Shown here in pieces: positions 21,845 to 34,282 of a stretch of DNA of 64,000 bases. A program made the position numbers and the translations under genes. How positions within the stretch are numbered: the first letter of the stretch is position 1; each line of letters opens with the position of its first letter. The notes beneath the pieces were generated by a model. It made no database searches, was not told the DNA's origin, and saw nothing but the letters and a program-made list of their open reading frames with translations. Location of the stretch: positions 29,076 through 93,075 of the forward strand of contig WIXG01000313.1 in NCBI GenBank assembly GCA_009869945.1. The letters run 5' to 3'. This DNA is from Mesaphorura yosii. Lineage: Eukaryota > Arthropoda > Collembola > Poduromorpha > Tullbergiidae.

Positions 21845-22432
21845 TTTTGCCGTTCAGGCAGTTCAGGGCTTCGTAAAATTCGTTTATCAGCTGAATTTAA
21901 TTCGGAAAAGTTTTCTTGACGCAGTATTCGACTCGAACACAACTCCATCAGGGTTTTCGGTGCGTTCGCTGCAGGAGCTGCTCAACTCAGGAAAAATACG
22001 TTGGAAATGGAATTCCAGTCGTAAATTCGAAATTCGAGAATGCCAGTGGCAATGGAATCCAGAGTCGGTGAATTTATACAGGATGGGGCGGTGGCAAAAC
22101 CAATTCCCATGCAAATTTGGAAATTGTCTGAACAATGCATGAACGAAGAGCATGAGCAAGAGCATAATTGGAGTTCAACTACAGTTTAAAGTCCATTAGC
22201 ACGGCAATTAGCACCAGCAGTTCCAGTATTGATTGCCTACAGTATTGATTACAGTGTTATTAGCTTCAAATTACCCCCAAGCAATTTATTATCAAACTTA
22301 TTAACATAACATGACGTAAAAGAAGAATAATAATTAAACACTGAAGTTGTTTTCTTACTCTTGTTATTCGAGTACATGTAAAATTGCAGCCAAGAGTCTC
22401 GGAGCGTGAAGGTATCTTTGGCTTGACGAGGC
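21845..22432. other. Intergenic
   Basis: Transporter promoter and BTAF1 3' region. Nothing else recognised. Confidence 0.4.
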
Positions 22433-25400
22433 TCAGCCGAGACTTTTGATGAAGGCGCTGAGGTCGTACTCGTCGTCGTAGAGTTTTTCATCCCACAATT
22501 CAGGAACGGCTTCGATCACGTGGCGGTACGCACCGAGCAGGCCATCCGTTGCTAACCCCGCCCCCTGCTCGTCCTTCCCACGCTGTTCCCTGTCTCGGCA
22601 TGCCGTCGCAGCAGCAGCGCCCCCGCCACCGTTGGCTCCCGTGTCAAGAGTGAAGAGGTCGAGGAGCTGATCCGTCCGCATCGTCTCCAGCTGTTTGTTC
22701 TCTCCGCCAATGACGGTCTGCGCCGTGAGAAGTTTGAACTTCTGGAGCCCCATGATTTTCTCCTCCAGCGTCCCCCGCGTGATGAGGCGGTACACGTTGA
22801 CGGTCCGTGTCTGCCCGATGCGGTGAGCGCGGTCCATCGCCTGCAGGTCGCGCATGGGGTTCCAGTCGTGCTCGACAAAGATGACCGTGTCTGCTCCCGT
22901 CAGATTGAGACCCAGCCCTCCGACTTGGGTGGTGAGAAGCAGAAGGTCGATCCCCACGTCCTGGTTGAACCGCTGCACCAGCGCCTGACGCTGCCCTGCG
23001 GGTACGCTTCCGTCCAGCCTCAGCCACGTCACGGAGGGCATGTGCGCCCGAAGGAGGTCCGATTCCAGAATGTCCAGCATCGACTTGAGCTGGCAGAAAA
23101 TCAGCGCCCGATGAGGTGAAGGGCCGGGGCTCGAACTTCCCTCTGAGAAGATGCCCAATGAAGTCAGCAGCTGCCTGAAAATGTAGAAAGAAACAAATAT
23201 TCCACTAGATGGGTAAAGTTACGCCTTCGGCCAAGCAGCAAATTTGAATTTGTGTACTCACTTTAGCGCTCCGAGTTTCCCGCTTTGAGTCACTTGGTCG
23301 ATTTCCCCCGGCTTCATCCCAGCCACGATCTCCGCCGCTTTCGGGTGGCCCTGCAGCACGAGTTTTGGGTGGTTGCACACTTTGCGCAGGTACTGCAACG
23401 ACTGGAAAATGTGTGTGAAGACGTCCGTTGTCGCCCGAGCGTGACCCCCTGCTGCCGCTGAAGCCCCCACCGTCGCCAGTGACCGCCCCGCGCGTGTCTT
23501 CGCAAAATCTTCGTAGAGGAGCGCCTGAAGAGGGGACAGGGCGCAAAAGTAGTCTTGTGTAATCTTAGGCGGGAGGTCACGAAGCACGTCTTCCTTCAGG
23601 CGGCGCAAGAGGAAAGGCAGAGCCTGGCGGTGCAGGGCCTCCATCGCCAGGGCGCCGGCCTCGGCTTCTTTATCGCTGCATTTGGCGTCGCGGGCGGCGA
23701 GAATGGGCCTCGCGAATCGGGCAGCGAAGCCGCGTTCTGAGCCGAGGAATCCAGGCATGAGGAAGTCGAAGAGGGAGTGAAGCTCGAGGACGTGATTCTG
23801 TATTGGCGTGCCCGTGAGGATGAGGCGGTGTGCCGCCCGGAGCTGCTTGATCGCCTTGGACAGCTTCGTGCGTCCGTTCTTGATGACGTGGCCTTCGTCG
23901 AGGACGCAGTAGTAGAAAAGATGACTCTCGAAGAACTCAAGATCGTTGCGCACAATGTCGTATGACGCAATCAAAATGTTGTGCTCGCCCAGGCGGTCTT
24001 GCAAACGCGACCGCTCCGCCGGCGGGCCGTGGTAGTGGAGTGGTCGGAGATTAGGCGCGAATTTTTGAATTTCGTACACCCAGTGGCCAGTCAGCGTTGG
24101 GGGACAGACGACCAACGAGGGGGCGATCATTTCTTGGGCCCCCCCTGCCTTTTCTCTTTCTTCTGCCCTTCGCACTTCCTCCGCCAGGAGGCAAATACAC
24201 ATAAGCGTCTTCCCCAGGCCCATATCGTCACAAAGGATGCCGTGCAGCCCGAATCGACGCAGAAACCCCAACCAGTTCACTCCCCCCTCTTGATAAGGAC
24301 GGAGCGTCGCCCGGATTTCGGCCTTCACTTCGTACGGCGCTATGCGACTCGGATTGAGGAGCTGCTCCAGAAAATCTCGCTGCTCTTCACGCAGTGCGAC
24401 GAGGTGCGGGGGAAGGCTAGGCGGCGGCGGGACGCCAGACTCAAGCGGGAGGAGTCGAATGAGGGCGGCGAAGGCGAGCGAGGCGACGGGGCGAAGGCTC
24501 TGCGACGGAGACGACATCAAGCCAAGGACGGGCACGACGAGCAGGGCGACCCACGGCAGCATGCCTAACCCGAGCGCCTCCACGACTTCGTGCACGGTGG
24601 TCACGGCACCTTCGGCCTCAGGTAGGGTTCGCATTTTCTCCAGCAGGGCTTCGACAACGTGCGCCATGCATTCGTTCGGTAGGAGCTGGCAGAGAACGGC
24701 GACAGTGCGAGCGGCGTGCGGGAGCATTTTTAGAAGGCGAGGGAGAAGTGTAGGCAGCTTCTGGTGAAGAGTTGCAGGCAAATGAGGGAGGATGAAATTG
24801 ATTGTGGGCAACAGCGTCGGCGGAGGCGCTTCAGCCGTTTTTTCTCCGCCCCCGTCGTCGTCACCGCCAGGTGTAGACCTCAGCAGCTGTCCAACAGTGT
24901 GTTCCCACAATCCACAAGCTTCCACGTCGGCCCCACGACAAACGGCTTCCAGCGCCATCTCGGCGCCTCGCACTTCGACACTCTTCTCCTTCTCAGCCAT
25001 CGCAGTGGCGCTGGCACTGCCGGCTCCACTTACAGCTCCTTCGACGGTCCCTTCATTTGATTGGCCGGCGTTGAGACTGGCGATGAGATTCTGAATTACT
25101 TTGTTGTTAGCCTTCGCCGTGGCCTTGCCCAGCAGACGCACGAGGGCGTACGCCGTGTGGCGCTGCAAGGTTACGTTGGGCTCCGAGCGAACGGCGTCCA
25201 TCAGTGGCTTGATGACGGGTGACAGCTTGGCAGGGAGGGGAAGCGGGAGCGCGATGAGGGCAGAGCTGATGCAGGCAAGGGTGCCTCGATTGACGTCACG
25301 CCATTCTTTCACGGCCTCCTCCCGTGCGGACTCGACACCTTTCCGGCGTTCTTCCAGGAGCTCAACAGTCTAAAGAAAAAGGTGCGTGTCAAATCAGAGC

Positions 25401-27903
25401 GCGCAACGGAAAAAAGTGAGAAAGATAAAAAACGTAGTATCCTCACCTTTTTAGTGCGCAGGGCAGCAATGCGGGTTTTGGCGTCCTCCCCGACGAGAAG
25501 CCCGACCTGGTCGAGGCTCAGCCACTGCGAGGGCGCAGGGACCTGCCCCGAAGCGTCGAGGGCGACCTGAACCCCGTAGTGGCGCAATGTGATAAGAAAA
25601 TCCTTCGCCTCAGTCTGCAAACGCGTGAATATCGCTGCCACCTCCTCGTAGGCGACCGCTGCGTTGAGATTCTGCTCCAGGACCGCCTGCAGTCGGGGAA
25701 TGTACGGGGGCACTTCTTCAGTTTTTAAGGGGATTCGTTCGCTCTCTCCACGGAACCAGATTACAAGTGCGGAGACGGTGCGCTGCAGGCCTGACGCCGT
25801 GAGCAGGTAAGGCTCCAGCGAGGGCAACACGAGCCCCTCTGGCAAATCAGCGAGCATGCGGGCGAGGGCGAGCCGTGTGGCGGCTACTTTGGCTGGGTCG
25901 GGGCTTCCGCTGGAGATGAACGTCTTCTCGGCGCAGGGTGGAGAGAGAAGGCAGGTTGGGCCGTGCGGGAGGGGCAGGCGAGGGTTGACCATTGCCAGCC
26001 ACAGCCAGAAGGGGAGTAGCTCCTTGACGATGTTCTCCAAGTCGGTAGCGGCAGCGGTAGTCCTTGATGAATCGCTGCGGAGGAGGTGCCTCCAAACTTG
26101 GTGAATGAGTGCGTGCAGGTCTTCCGTCTCAAGCAGAGCCCGCTCGTAGAGATGTCGAAGGGCGAGGGGAAGTTGAAGCGGCGATGCCGATGCGCTCAGC
26201 AGCGATTGCAGGGCACACCGCCGAACTGAGCTCGATTTGTGATGCAGGAACGGAAGCAAGAGCTCCAAGAGTTGTGACGGGTCGTTGTCTCCATTCTGAA
26301 TCTGAGCCGACTCGGTGGCGTCGGAGGGGCTGCTGTTCTCTGACTTAATTAAGGGCGCCGCCGGAGTGGTTCGTCTCCGCCTGCGTTCTTCGAGCAATGC
26401 GGCGAGGAGTTCCATGACATTGCACGAGGCTGAGCTGAGGTCGTCGAGTGTCTGCAGGGCTCGATGGAGGACTGTAATAAGTTCTCGGAGGCGTGGCTCG
26501 TCGATGTGCTGAACGAGGGCGGGCACGACGGGCAGGAGAGCGGCGGCCGCTGCAGCGGAGACATCATCGTTGTGGTCGGAGGCGAGCGCCTGCTGCACAG
26601 CGTCGAAGGAGGCGTGGAGGATGGAAGGAGCCTGAAATGACGATTGACGAGTAGAAATAATAGCTTTGGGTAATTGCCAATAATTGGCAATTGGGCCACT
26701 GCCATTTGCCAGCTTGCTTACCCCTCTGAGTGTGAGAAGATACTTCAGCCCGATAAGGGCGCCGTGCCTCGTCTCCCAAGCCTTCGCCTCCAGCAGCTGC
26801 ACCAGGGCTCGACAGAGTTCTGCCACTTGCGGATTTTCCAAATGTGGCAGCAGTGCCCCAAGGGCCTGCCCTGCAGTTTCTCGAACAGGCGCCACGAGTT
26901 GATCACTCACGAAGTCTGAGAAGCGGTCCAACGCCAGAATCCGGACCAAATGAGTAAGGAGAATCGATCCCGAGGCCTCCCCATCCACTGGGCCTCTGGC
27001 GATGATGACTTCCCGCAACCCGGTCGCTCCGCCGTGACGAGTCTCCCAATCGACAGCGCACAAGTCCTCCAGCAATGCCGCTGTAAACTCTCTCACGTTG
27101 GCCACCTGTCTGTCGATCAGTTTGGGTCGCTTTTCTGGCGCAGAGGCGGTTGGACCGGCGGGAGGAGCAGCTCGTTGTTTAGCTCGGCGTTTTGCTGTGT
27201 TGAGTTGTCGGCTGGACAGCTGCTGCAAAGCGGGTTCGTTTTCCTTACAAGCTGTAACGGTCGCTGAGGCTAGGGCGCCTCCGTTTTGTGAATGCGACTC
27301 CGCCAATCCCATGTCGTCCTCAAATACGTCGTCAGCTCCGATGAGGGCCCCCACCTCTCCATAAATCTGCTTCTTAAGGAGCTCACGCTGCTTCTTCTCG
27401 TCGACATCTGTAACTCGATCGAAGCAGGCGCCCTCCGCGGCCATTAACAAGGTGCCTGCAGCCGGATCGAGCAATTGGGGCAATATTGAGGCCAGTGACG
27501 GCTCGGGCGAGTGGGGTGAGGGCGCCTTCCTTTCATTATCGAACTGGTCATGACCTGAGTCTGCTGGATAATTTTCACTTCCTTTGCCTTCAGTTTCTTT
27601 AGGTGCATGCTCGAGCAGGGCGCGAGTGGCTGCACCCGCAGCGATGCGTGTTTCCCAGCTGGAGGCTCGGAGGAGTTTGCCGACACGAGTGAGGAGTTGC
27701 GGGAGCTGGTCGGGGTAGGAGCGGGCGACGGAACCAAGTTGCTGAGCGGCAGTGCGGCGAGTAGCCTGGCTGGAGCCAGTCTCCAGCAGAATGAACAGGC
27801 GGTCCAATCTGTGCAAGTAAATTAAATAGATTTAAATTTAATCTGCTGCTTGCATTTAATTGTCCCTGGTTTAATTGCTACACTGCACTAACCTGCTGGC
27901 CAT
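22433..27903 (-). CDS. BTAF1: BTAF1/MOT1 TATA-binding-protein remodelling ATPase
   Basis: Nuclear Swi2/Snf2 ATPase that strips TBP from DNA. Five exons (27903-27893, 27808-26722, 26631-25447, 25369-23262, 23174-22433) give 1,710 residues; human BTAF1 has about 1,850. The 11-bp first exon (MASR with the next exon) restores the conserved SRLDRLFILLETG start. HEAT repeats fill the first two thirds. The helicase core then shows DDMGLGKT (Walker A), LDEGHVIKN (DEGH box), TGTPIQNHV, IFCQLKSMLDILE, LTTQVGGLGLNLTGADTVIF and DRAHRIGQ, and ends with GTLEEKIMGLQKFK and TDQLLDLFTL. The second intron (26632-26721) is 90 bp, in frame and without a stop, so its retention would insert 30 residues. This is a single-copy housekeeping gene and a good orthology marker. 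Confidence 0.98.
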
Positions 27904-28698
27904 CTCGGTGATGACGTCGTTGCCTGTATTGCCTCAATTGTCCAATTTCAATTCCAATTGTTGCTGTCAGCAGGTCAGGACCACGGCCACGGCGTCGTGA
28001 CAAGTGGCTCTGACTCGTCTTTTTCTTCTTTTCGGGAGCTCCTTTCTCCATCGCGCTCATATTTATACTGACTCAAAGTCCGCTGCTCAACACGCCTTTT
28101 ACAGTGCTGCGCCGGCGGAGGCGCCGGGTCTCTTCTTCTCTCTACACAAAACCGAGGCAAGATCGGCTGCGAATGCCTCCGCAGTGCTGCGGAGTGGCCG
28201 GCCGACCAAAAGCCGAGCCACCACGGCCACACTGCACTGCAGAGCAATGCACACGTCTCAATCTCGTGCGATCGTAGTGCACTGCAGTGGAAAAGCAGGA
28301 GCACTCAGGAGGCATGCTCCTGCAGCAGAGATGATGATGATCTTGCCCTCTGCTTCATTGCACTGCTCTGAACTTGAACAGACTGCCACTCTTTGTCTTT
28401 ATGCTTTGCGTCTGCTGTTATTCATAAAAGTAATTTGCATTTTCTCGGCTCTCGGCCGCCGGTTTGGTCTCAGCCGAGACTCGACCCCAATCAATCAAGT
28501 AATCTGGCCGAGGTGCTAATTAAGTAAGCGACAAACTCGCGAGACGCTCGTGCCTTGCCTAATAATTGACTAATTGCAGCTTTGATTCGAGGATTGACAG
28601 TTAGTTTAAGTTTACAAGTTGTCATTTGTGTTAAGCAATTGCTCGCAGAGGAGCGGAGGACAGGTCAAGCAAGACACCAAGAAATTCACATCACAAGA
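27904..28698. other. Intergenic, GC-rich near BTAF1
   Basis: Divergent promoter region of BTAF1 and the small membrane gene. Many CACTGCA/TGCAGTG words lie around 28180-28370. No gene recognised. Confidence 0.4.
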
Positions 28699-29192
28699 AT
28701 GAACTGGAGACTTGGTCGTACCATTTTATCGTTGGTTAGCTGGCTCATCTGGACAACTTGCACCGGCGTTGTCAAGTTCACCACTGTGACCGCCCAGTCG
28801 GAAACCAGGTCGTGGACCTGGCCTTCTTGGCTAGAATTCAGCAGGAAACTCGGTGAGTCAAAATTCAAGCTTTATGAACATAAGCGAACAAGGCCTTAAA
28901 CTAGCAATTTGCAATTTCTGATGCAGTGAACGGAAACTTTGAATTCGAGTTGGGTGAGGGGAATTGGTACACGACACGCCTTGGGCTTATCCAGCACGTC
29001 ACTCCAACACCGACTCTCACATCAACCGTGGCCAACGCGTTGGGAGTTGCCGGGCTCGGGTTTCTGCTCACGAAGGAGTTGGCTGTCGCCCTGAACACGC
29101 CGGTGCTGATCCCGTTTATGCTCGTCGTCCATCTCAGCATGTCCATCCTGGCACTGCTGTTGCCGAATGTCGGCTCTCTGTTGGGTATTTAA
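28699..29192 (+). CDS. Small membrane protein of unknown family
   Basis: Exons 28699-28852 and 28927-29192 join in frame to about 139 residues. The first exon carries a leader or anchor helix (TILSLVSWLIWTTCTGVV). The second begins with an acidic segment, then a Gly/Ala-rich hydrophobic stretch (VANALGVAGLGFLLTKEL) and a C-terminal helix (FMLVVHLSMSILALLLP). Three membrane segments or a signal plus two are plausible. I do not recognise the family. Confidence 0.6.
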
Positions 29193-29295
29193 CTATTCGA
29201 GGTATAATCATCAAGAACTCTGTACGGCGTACTTTTTACAATCAATAAGTTCGTATTACATTTAACTTATAACAGGCATAATTAACCAGAAATTA

Positions 29296-31197
29296 CTAAA
29301 TTTTGCGTAGCCAGTTGCGAATGCGACCTCGAATCCATGCTATCTTCCAAGCGGCGCGCGCCCATGCCCGTGCACGGTTTCCCGCACCTTTGATTTCCCG
29401 ACACGCTTGCTTCGTCGGCTCTTTGCCGTGATGACACGCGCATTCAGCCAGAAAAACGGCGAAGGTGACCAGAAGGAAGCATCCGCAGATTGGAAAGATG
29501 CGCATGATTTCAAAATCCATGGAGATCGGTGTTGGGCCACTCCTCGTAGCCGTGGCGATGGCTGTCTTATTCGTCAGCTTTGCTGGTGACACTTGCATCA
29601 TATGTTCAACGCGTATCCAAAACGCTCGTAATCCACTCTCCAGTAGCAGCTGAGCGTGAGATGCCAGTTCGTCGCCGAGGAACCCACTGAACAGCATCCA
29701 AAGGCGACGATTATCTTCGAATGGTTCCGGCACGTAGTGACACATGGCGGATGGGTTGAGGAGCTCGGCATCTTTTCTGACTAGAGCCCGGTGAGGCCCG
29801 CCAACGTGAACTGCAAAGCGCTGCGTGGGTTCAAAGGTTGTATTTTGGTACTCCTCGAAGCTGCGGCAAACATGAAATCCGTCGTACAGCAGTTGCTTTG
29901 TTTCGTTATTGAATTTGGACGTCAGCATCATCGACACTTCCCTGCGTGCGGCGTCTTCGGAGAGCGTCGTTTTTATCTTATAGCCAGCTTGCATCAACTC
30001 CTTGACGGTTGGATAAATCATTGGCTGGTCAGGCACGAGCGCAATGCTCGTCATGTGATTCTCGTAGTAGGCCATAATTACGCATCCGCCCAGCATAATA
30101 GCGAAATGGAGCCCAGATCGTATGGAACCCTCCCCCTTGATCAGACTGAAAGAGTTGAAGAGGTCAGAATCGAACTTCAGCTCGTTGTTGATCATCTGCA
30201 CGTTTGATAGAAGAATTGCAAGGACACAGGTGGCAAGTACGAGGCCCCAGTACGTCGACCCGAACGTGTTCAGCCAATTGTAATCGTTCCGGATCCGTTT
30301 CTTTTCATAGTCACAGTACAGAATGAATAATCCTTGATCCTCTGTCAATAAATACCGCTCCGCTCGATGGTTACGAACCAGGAATTTGGACCAGTTTACC
30401 TCCCCAACAATGAACGTGAGCTCTCTGCGAGGAATCGACCTAACGGCGCGAACAGAACCGTTCATCCGTTGAACAAGAAATTGGGGGACCCACACCGAAG
30501 CGCTGAGGCTCGTCAAGCAGGCAAGTTTCTCCTTTTCGAAAAGGTGACCTTCCGTGGAGCATTCGCTCTTCAACTGAGAGGGGACGCCGTATGGGTGGAC
30601 AACAGTGACTGACTCTCCACCGAACCCTCTGTTGCCATCATGCTTGTCAAAATTCTGCCCTCTCACGCCACCTATTTGAAGAGAGTCATGAACTCCTATG
30701 ACGTAATGCTGAAGGTTATACGTCAGATAGTTGGCAGGACGAGTGAATGTGAATGCTTCTACCGTTGGCGTTGGCAGCAAAAGCACCCAAACAACGAAAG
30801 CCGAGTGGGGGTCTCTGACGGAGGGCCGAGCTCCGTAATTCCAAACTCCCACGCCCTTGAACGGTGAATCGGAGTCTATGATCAGGTGGACATTGCAGAA
30901 TCTCGACTCCCAGTCGTACAGGCGAACGTGGTGAAGGTTCTCGTCATCCGCTACGGGTTTTAGAATTGGCTCGCTGATGTTGCGCACTGTCCACGGCTGG
31001 CCGTACTGATTAGAATTCAGGATACGCTCCGACAGATCGGTTCCGTACGAAGAAACCATGTGGAATGTACAATGAGTTTTGCTCTGGAGGTTGAGATCGA
31101 CGGCTACGTATGGATGAAATAAAAAAGAAAGTGTACTGCTTATCAGCGACAGATGCAAGACGAAGACGTGGATCGATGCTACCGTAAACGAAGCCAT
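29296..31197 (-). CDS. Divergent ionotropic receptor (IR), copy 1
   Basis: Chemosensory ionotropic receptor related to ionotropic glutamate receptors. It is a single exon of 633 residues. Residues 1 to about 35 are a signal peptide, followed by a long N-terminal part with THCTFHMVSSYGTDLSERIL and YDWESRFCNVHLIID. The ion-channel part shows a helix (TYWGLVLATCVLAILLSN), a pore-like GEGSIRSGL stretch, a helix (HFAIMLGGCVIMAYYENH), then MTSIALVPDQPMIYPTVKEL, the start of ligand-binding lobe S2, and a last helix (ICGCFLLVTFAVFLAEC). Canonical glutamate-binding residues are not evident, as is usual for divergent IRs. It is a near-duplicate of the gene at 35804-37714. Confidence 0.85.
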   Translation of the reverse strand: MASFTVASIHVFVLHLSLISSTLSFLFHPYVAVDLNLQSKTHCTFHMVSSYGTDLSERILNSNQYGQPWTVRNISEPILKPVADDENLHHVRLYDWESRFCNVHLIIDSDSPFKGVGVWNYGARPSVRDPHSAFVVWVLLLPTPTVEAFTFTRPANYLTYNLQHYVIGVHDSLQIGGVRGQNFDKHDGNRGFGGESVTVVHPYGVPSQLKSECSTEGHLFEKEKLACLTSLSASVWVPQFLVQRMNGSVRAVRSIPRRELTFIVGEVNWSKFLVRNHRAERYLLTEDQGLFILYCDYEKKRIRNDYNWLNTFGSTYWGLVLATCVLAILLSNVQMINNELKFDSDLFNSFSLIKGEGSIRSGLHFAIMLGGCVIMAYYENHMTSIALVPDQPMIYPTVKELMQAGYKIKTTLSEDAARREVSMMLTSKFNNETKQLLYDGFHVCRSFEEYQNTTFEPTQRFAVHVGGPHRALVRKDAELLNPSAMCHYVPEPFEDNRRLWMLFSGFLGDELASHAQLLLESGLRAFWIRVEHMMQVSPAKLTNKTAIATATRSGPTPISMDFEIMRIFPICGCFLLVTFAVFLAECACHHGKEPTKQACREIKGAGNRARAWARAAWKIAWIRGRIRNWLRKI

Positions 31198-31607
31198 GCC
31201 TGGTGTGATGGGTAAAATGGCTATTTGTGAACGCTTAAATAATAATTAGGAGTCCGAGGTTCCCAGTAAGAATTCGGACGTAGCTTCAATTATTAAATGG
31301 TGGAAGCGATAAACTTTCGTGGCAACCCTGAGAATATTTAATGAAGCGCCTTCCACTTCCAATAAGTACCCAAGCGGGAAATGGAGCTGGAACTCCATCA
31401 ATTCGACTGCAGTTCTTGGGAATCATACGCACTCCTGTTTCGACGAGTTTGACGGGTACGAATATCCACACGATGCGAAACAAATATTTATTTACCGTAA
31501 TCAGAGTATTGATAACACAATAAGTTCACATGAAATGCCGGACTGATGCAATGATGAACTCAGTAGTAAATGATACTGAGTGCGCAGTTGACGAGTGAAT
31601 GTAAATA
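31198..31607. other. IR copy 1 upstream region
   Basis: No gene recognised; ends at the TA target site of the mariner element. Confidence 0.5.
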
Positions 31608-31635
31608 CAGGTATGCTACCTTTATTTGAACGACT
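31608..31635. repeat. Left terminal inverted repeat
   Basis: 28 bp starting CAGGTATGCTACC, preceded by TA. It is the exact reverse complement of 32613-32640. Confidence 0.95.
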
Positions 31636-32612
31636 TATAAGAGACCTACAAACCACAAACGTGTACGTTTGTAATGTTTTCTGTTTTCTATGTGTGCACC
31701 GTCTGCTGAGACGCCTGCTCGATCCCGGCGCTTCCAACTTACAAATACTTTACTAGCTAAATCTGGAGGCATGTACATCCACTCGCGCTGAAGGATTTTC
31801 AGCCCATCGTCTTAATATGTGAAGATGGTTTCTATTCGTTCAAAAAACCAAACCCGAAGGAATCCATCGAACTGATGTCCGGTGCTTTGATGGGTATTTC
31901 GCTTATATCGATGATCTTCGGTCTACCTTGAGCCTCCACCTCCGCTGCGTATTGCCGTGTTAACTTTGACGTGTGTGATGTAGCAGCATCATGCTGAATG
32001 TAAACTTTCAATGTCTCGTCGCCGTATAATTTTCGTATCTCTACGTCGATGTATAGTTTCCAAACACGGTCAATATACTCCTTCGAATTAATTTTGACCA
32101 TTGGAAGCACTTGAATGAGTGAAAGTGAAAGCGTCTTCCTGAAATTGCTCCAACCACCATCATATGTTGACCGGAACTTTCCACGGCGTGGGTAATCTAT
32201 TCTTCGGGTACCTTACTTCCTTTTCTCACGTAGCAAATTGAGCGGCCCTCATTAAAACTTTGTACACGGAACAATGGTTCATATAATGTGACGAAAAAGT
32301 TCGACTTTTTAATCTTCGGGAAACATAGGCCAATTGCGTTGGCTTTCCGTTTTCCAACGTTATTTAATATGCGATAAACCGTACTATAACTGATTGAATG
32401 GCCGAGTCTTTTTAATGCTGCAATAGCCCGAATGTTGTGCCCTTCAACGGAAAGTTGTCGAAAGAGGCTGTCAACCTCTGGTGCGAACTTTTTGGGCATC
32501 TTCTACCCAATTTTCTTACTTTTTTGCACACGTAATAACTATGAGTTACCAACATTCGCTGAAGACTTCAAAGAATTTGGTTAACGCGTTCGCGAGAAAT
32601 CGCGAACTTAAG

Positions 32613-32640
32613 AGTCGTTCAAATAAAGGTAGCATACCTG
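32613..32640. repeat. Right terminal inverted repeat
   Basis: 28 bp ending GGTAGCATACCTG, followed by TA. It pairs perfectly with 31608-31635; an imperfect extension continues inward. Confidence 0.95.
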
Positions 32641-32642
32641 TA

Positions 32643-33487
32643 CCTTTGCAAGTGAAACAGAGAGACGGTCTTAATTTCCTTTAACTTTATTGAGACCAAT
32701 TCACTATAAATGTGAACTTAAAAACTAAGACGTTTCTTTAATGGACTCTACGACTTGTACAATTGATGTGCACAGAACGACGGTTGGGAAAGAACTTAAA
32801 TTTTCATGAACGAGACTTTAAGCTTATAATATGAAAAGAGAAAGAACACATTACTACGCGAAAACGTTTTTAGACAAAGAAAGATAAAGAAATGACTCTC
32901 GACGCACGAATAGAACGCGCTCACATATCACTTGGACAAATGCAAAGCCATTTCTTGAAAAGAATAACTTATGAACTATCCAAACTCACTCCATACTCCA
33001 TACAGAAATTCCAAAACGCAGAAAACAAAACTCTCAACTTCCACGTTATGGAATTACAAGACGTGAAACCCAAATATGCGTTATGAAGTTCCTAAACACG
33101 AGAAACACAGAACTAGCTTAAACAACTCCTTTAATTACTTTAAAAGACGAGGCGCCTTCAAACACTCGCATAAGAATCTCATATCGTTTAGAACTACGTT
33201 GAAACTCAAATGAAGTGCGGCTACATTTAATTCACTTAGAAATTCTTGCCCCCTTGAAAGGGGCAGGACGCAGAACTCTTGAGGAGTTCATGCATATTCA
33301 CAAAGTCACAGTGCATTACGGACAGAGAATTAAGAAAGGGGAATGTACAGGCCAGCAGAATTGTGTTATTCACGTGACGTCCCAAAAGTTGAGGACCCCT
33401 TCCTTGCTGAGAAAGATCGCCGAACTGGCGTAGATTTTAATTAGTCGGAGCGCGGCCACATTCCTCCGAGTCCTTCCGGCGCCCATG
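32643..33487. other. Intergenic
   Basis: AT-rich, no gene supported. A short plus-strand ORF at 33215-33433 has no homology I recognise. Confidence 0.4.
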
Positions 33488-33883
33488 TCAAGGGCGGTGT
33501 GGAGAAGGTACGCGTGCCTCCAGGAACTCACGAGACCCCTCGCTGAATGAATTGATCATGCCGCAGACGTGCAGCACGAAGGATCCAAATGATCCGAGAA
33601 AGAGAGTCAGGAGCAAGACGAAGATCCTCACTGCCAACGCACCCTCCCAACCGAAAACAAAGTGGAGGAGAGCGAGCCCTCGGTAAGAGGCGTAGAACTC
33701 AAAGTACAACCGGAACCACACAGCCCGGTTCCACCGAAAATGCCTCGTACTGTCGGCGAAGAGGAACGGCGGCGCGCCACTCAGCTTGTTCAGAAACCAC
33801 GACTTTTCAAAGATGGCGAGCACCTCCTTGTCGAACATTGCCGGAGGGTAGAATTTCTCGAGAGGTTGAAATTCAGGTCGCAA
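33488..33883 (-). pseudogene. N-terminal fragment of a probable gustatory receptor
   Basis: An open minus-strand stretch reads SWFLNKLSGAPPFLF, then TRHFRWNRAVWFRLYFEFYA, then a long hydrophobic segment (VRIFVLLLTLFLGSFGSFVL). The small-loop-then-FRW pattern followed by helices resembles the first 120 residues of arthropod gustatory receptors. No downstream exons with the remaining helices are found before the mariner side, so it is probably a remnant; a GTACCT donor-like site ends it. Family assignment is tentative. Confidence 0.35.
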
Positions 33884-33929
33884 TTAGTTGAAGAGCTAAA
33901 CCGTTTTAAGGTTCTAGCTGCTTTTTGAA

Positions 33930-34282
33930 GCTGAGACTCGTACATCAGAGGAAACCGGAGCTAAAGAATGAGCTTAAGATTTCAAAAGTCGGAGGGTCCG
34001 GTCAGAAGTTGTAAGTTAAAAATGGTAAGCATTCGGCTTGAGAAAACAAATTAAATAAGTCGGAATGAGTTTTGAATGACTAAGAAGGGAAAAACTCCGA
34101 ACGGTCATTTCTAATGCTTTCTTATTCGTATGTATTGATTGATCCGAATTACATTAAATGTTTGCACTTTACTCACTACAATTAATTTAGTTCTACTCAT
34201 TTTAAATAGGCTATCTCTCTACTGGAAACGTTGACGAAGCTGAAGCTGAAGCTGTGGAGGTGTCCCATGAGGCAGCTCACGC
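33930..34282. other. Intergenic
   Basis: No gene seen. Confidence 0.4.

Larger units (their letters stand above)
31608..32640 (-). mobile_element. Dead Tc1/mariner-type transposon, about 1.03 kb
   Basis: Flanked by TA dinucleotides (31606-31607 and 32641-32642), with inverted ends identical over 28 bp. The minus strand holds two transposase pieces in different frames. An N-terminal helix-turn-helix part (32499-32197) contains LKRLGHSISYSTVYRILNN. A C-terminal part (32110-31832) contains KINSKEYIDRVWK, QHDAATSHTSKLTRQ (second catalytic Asp) and APDISSMDSFGFG (third catalytic Asp). The part that should hold the first Asp is interrupted. It is a cut-and-paste element that is now non-autonomous. 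It sits between the two IR copies. Confidence 0.9.

Noticed and set aside
23981-25373. Plus-strand ORFs across BTAF1
   Set aside because: GC-rich shadows of the HEAT-repeat and helicase coding sequence.
31319-31546. Plus-strand ORF upstream of IR copy 1
   Set aside because: No leader, motif or splice continuation; probably non-coding.
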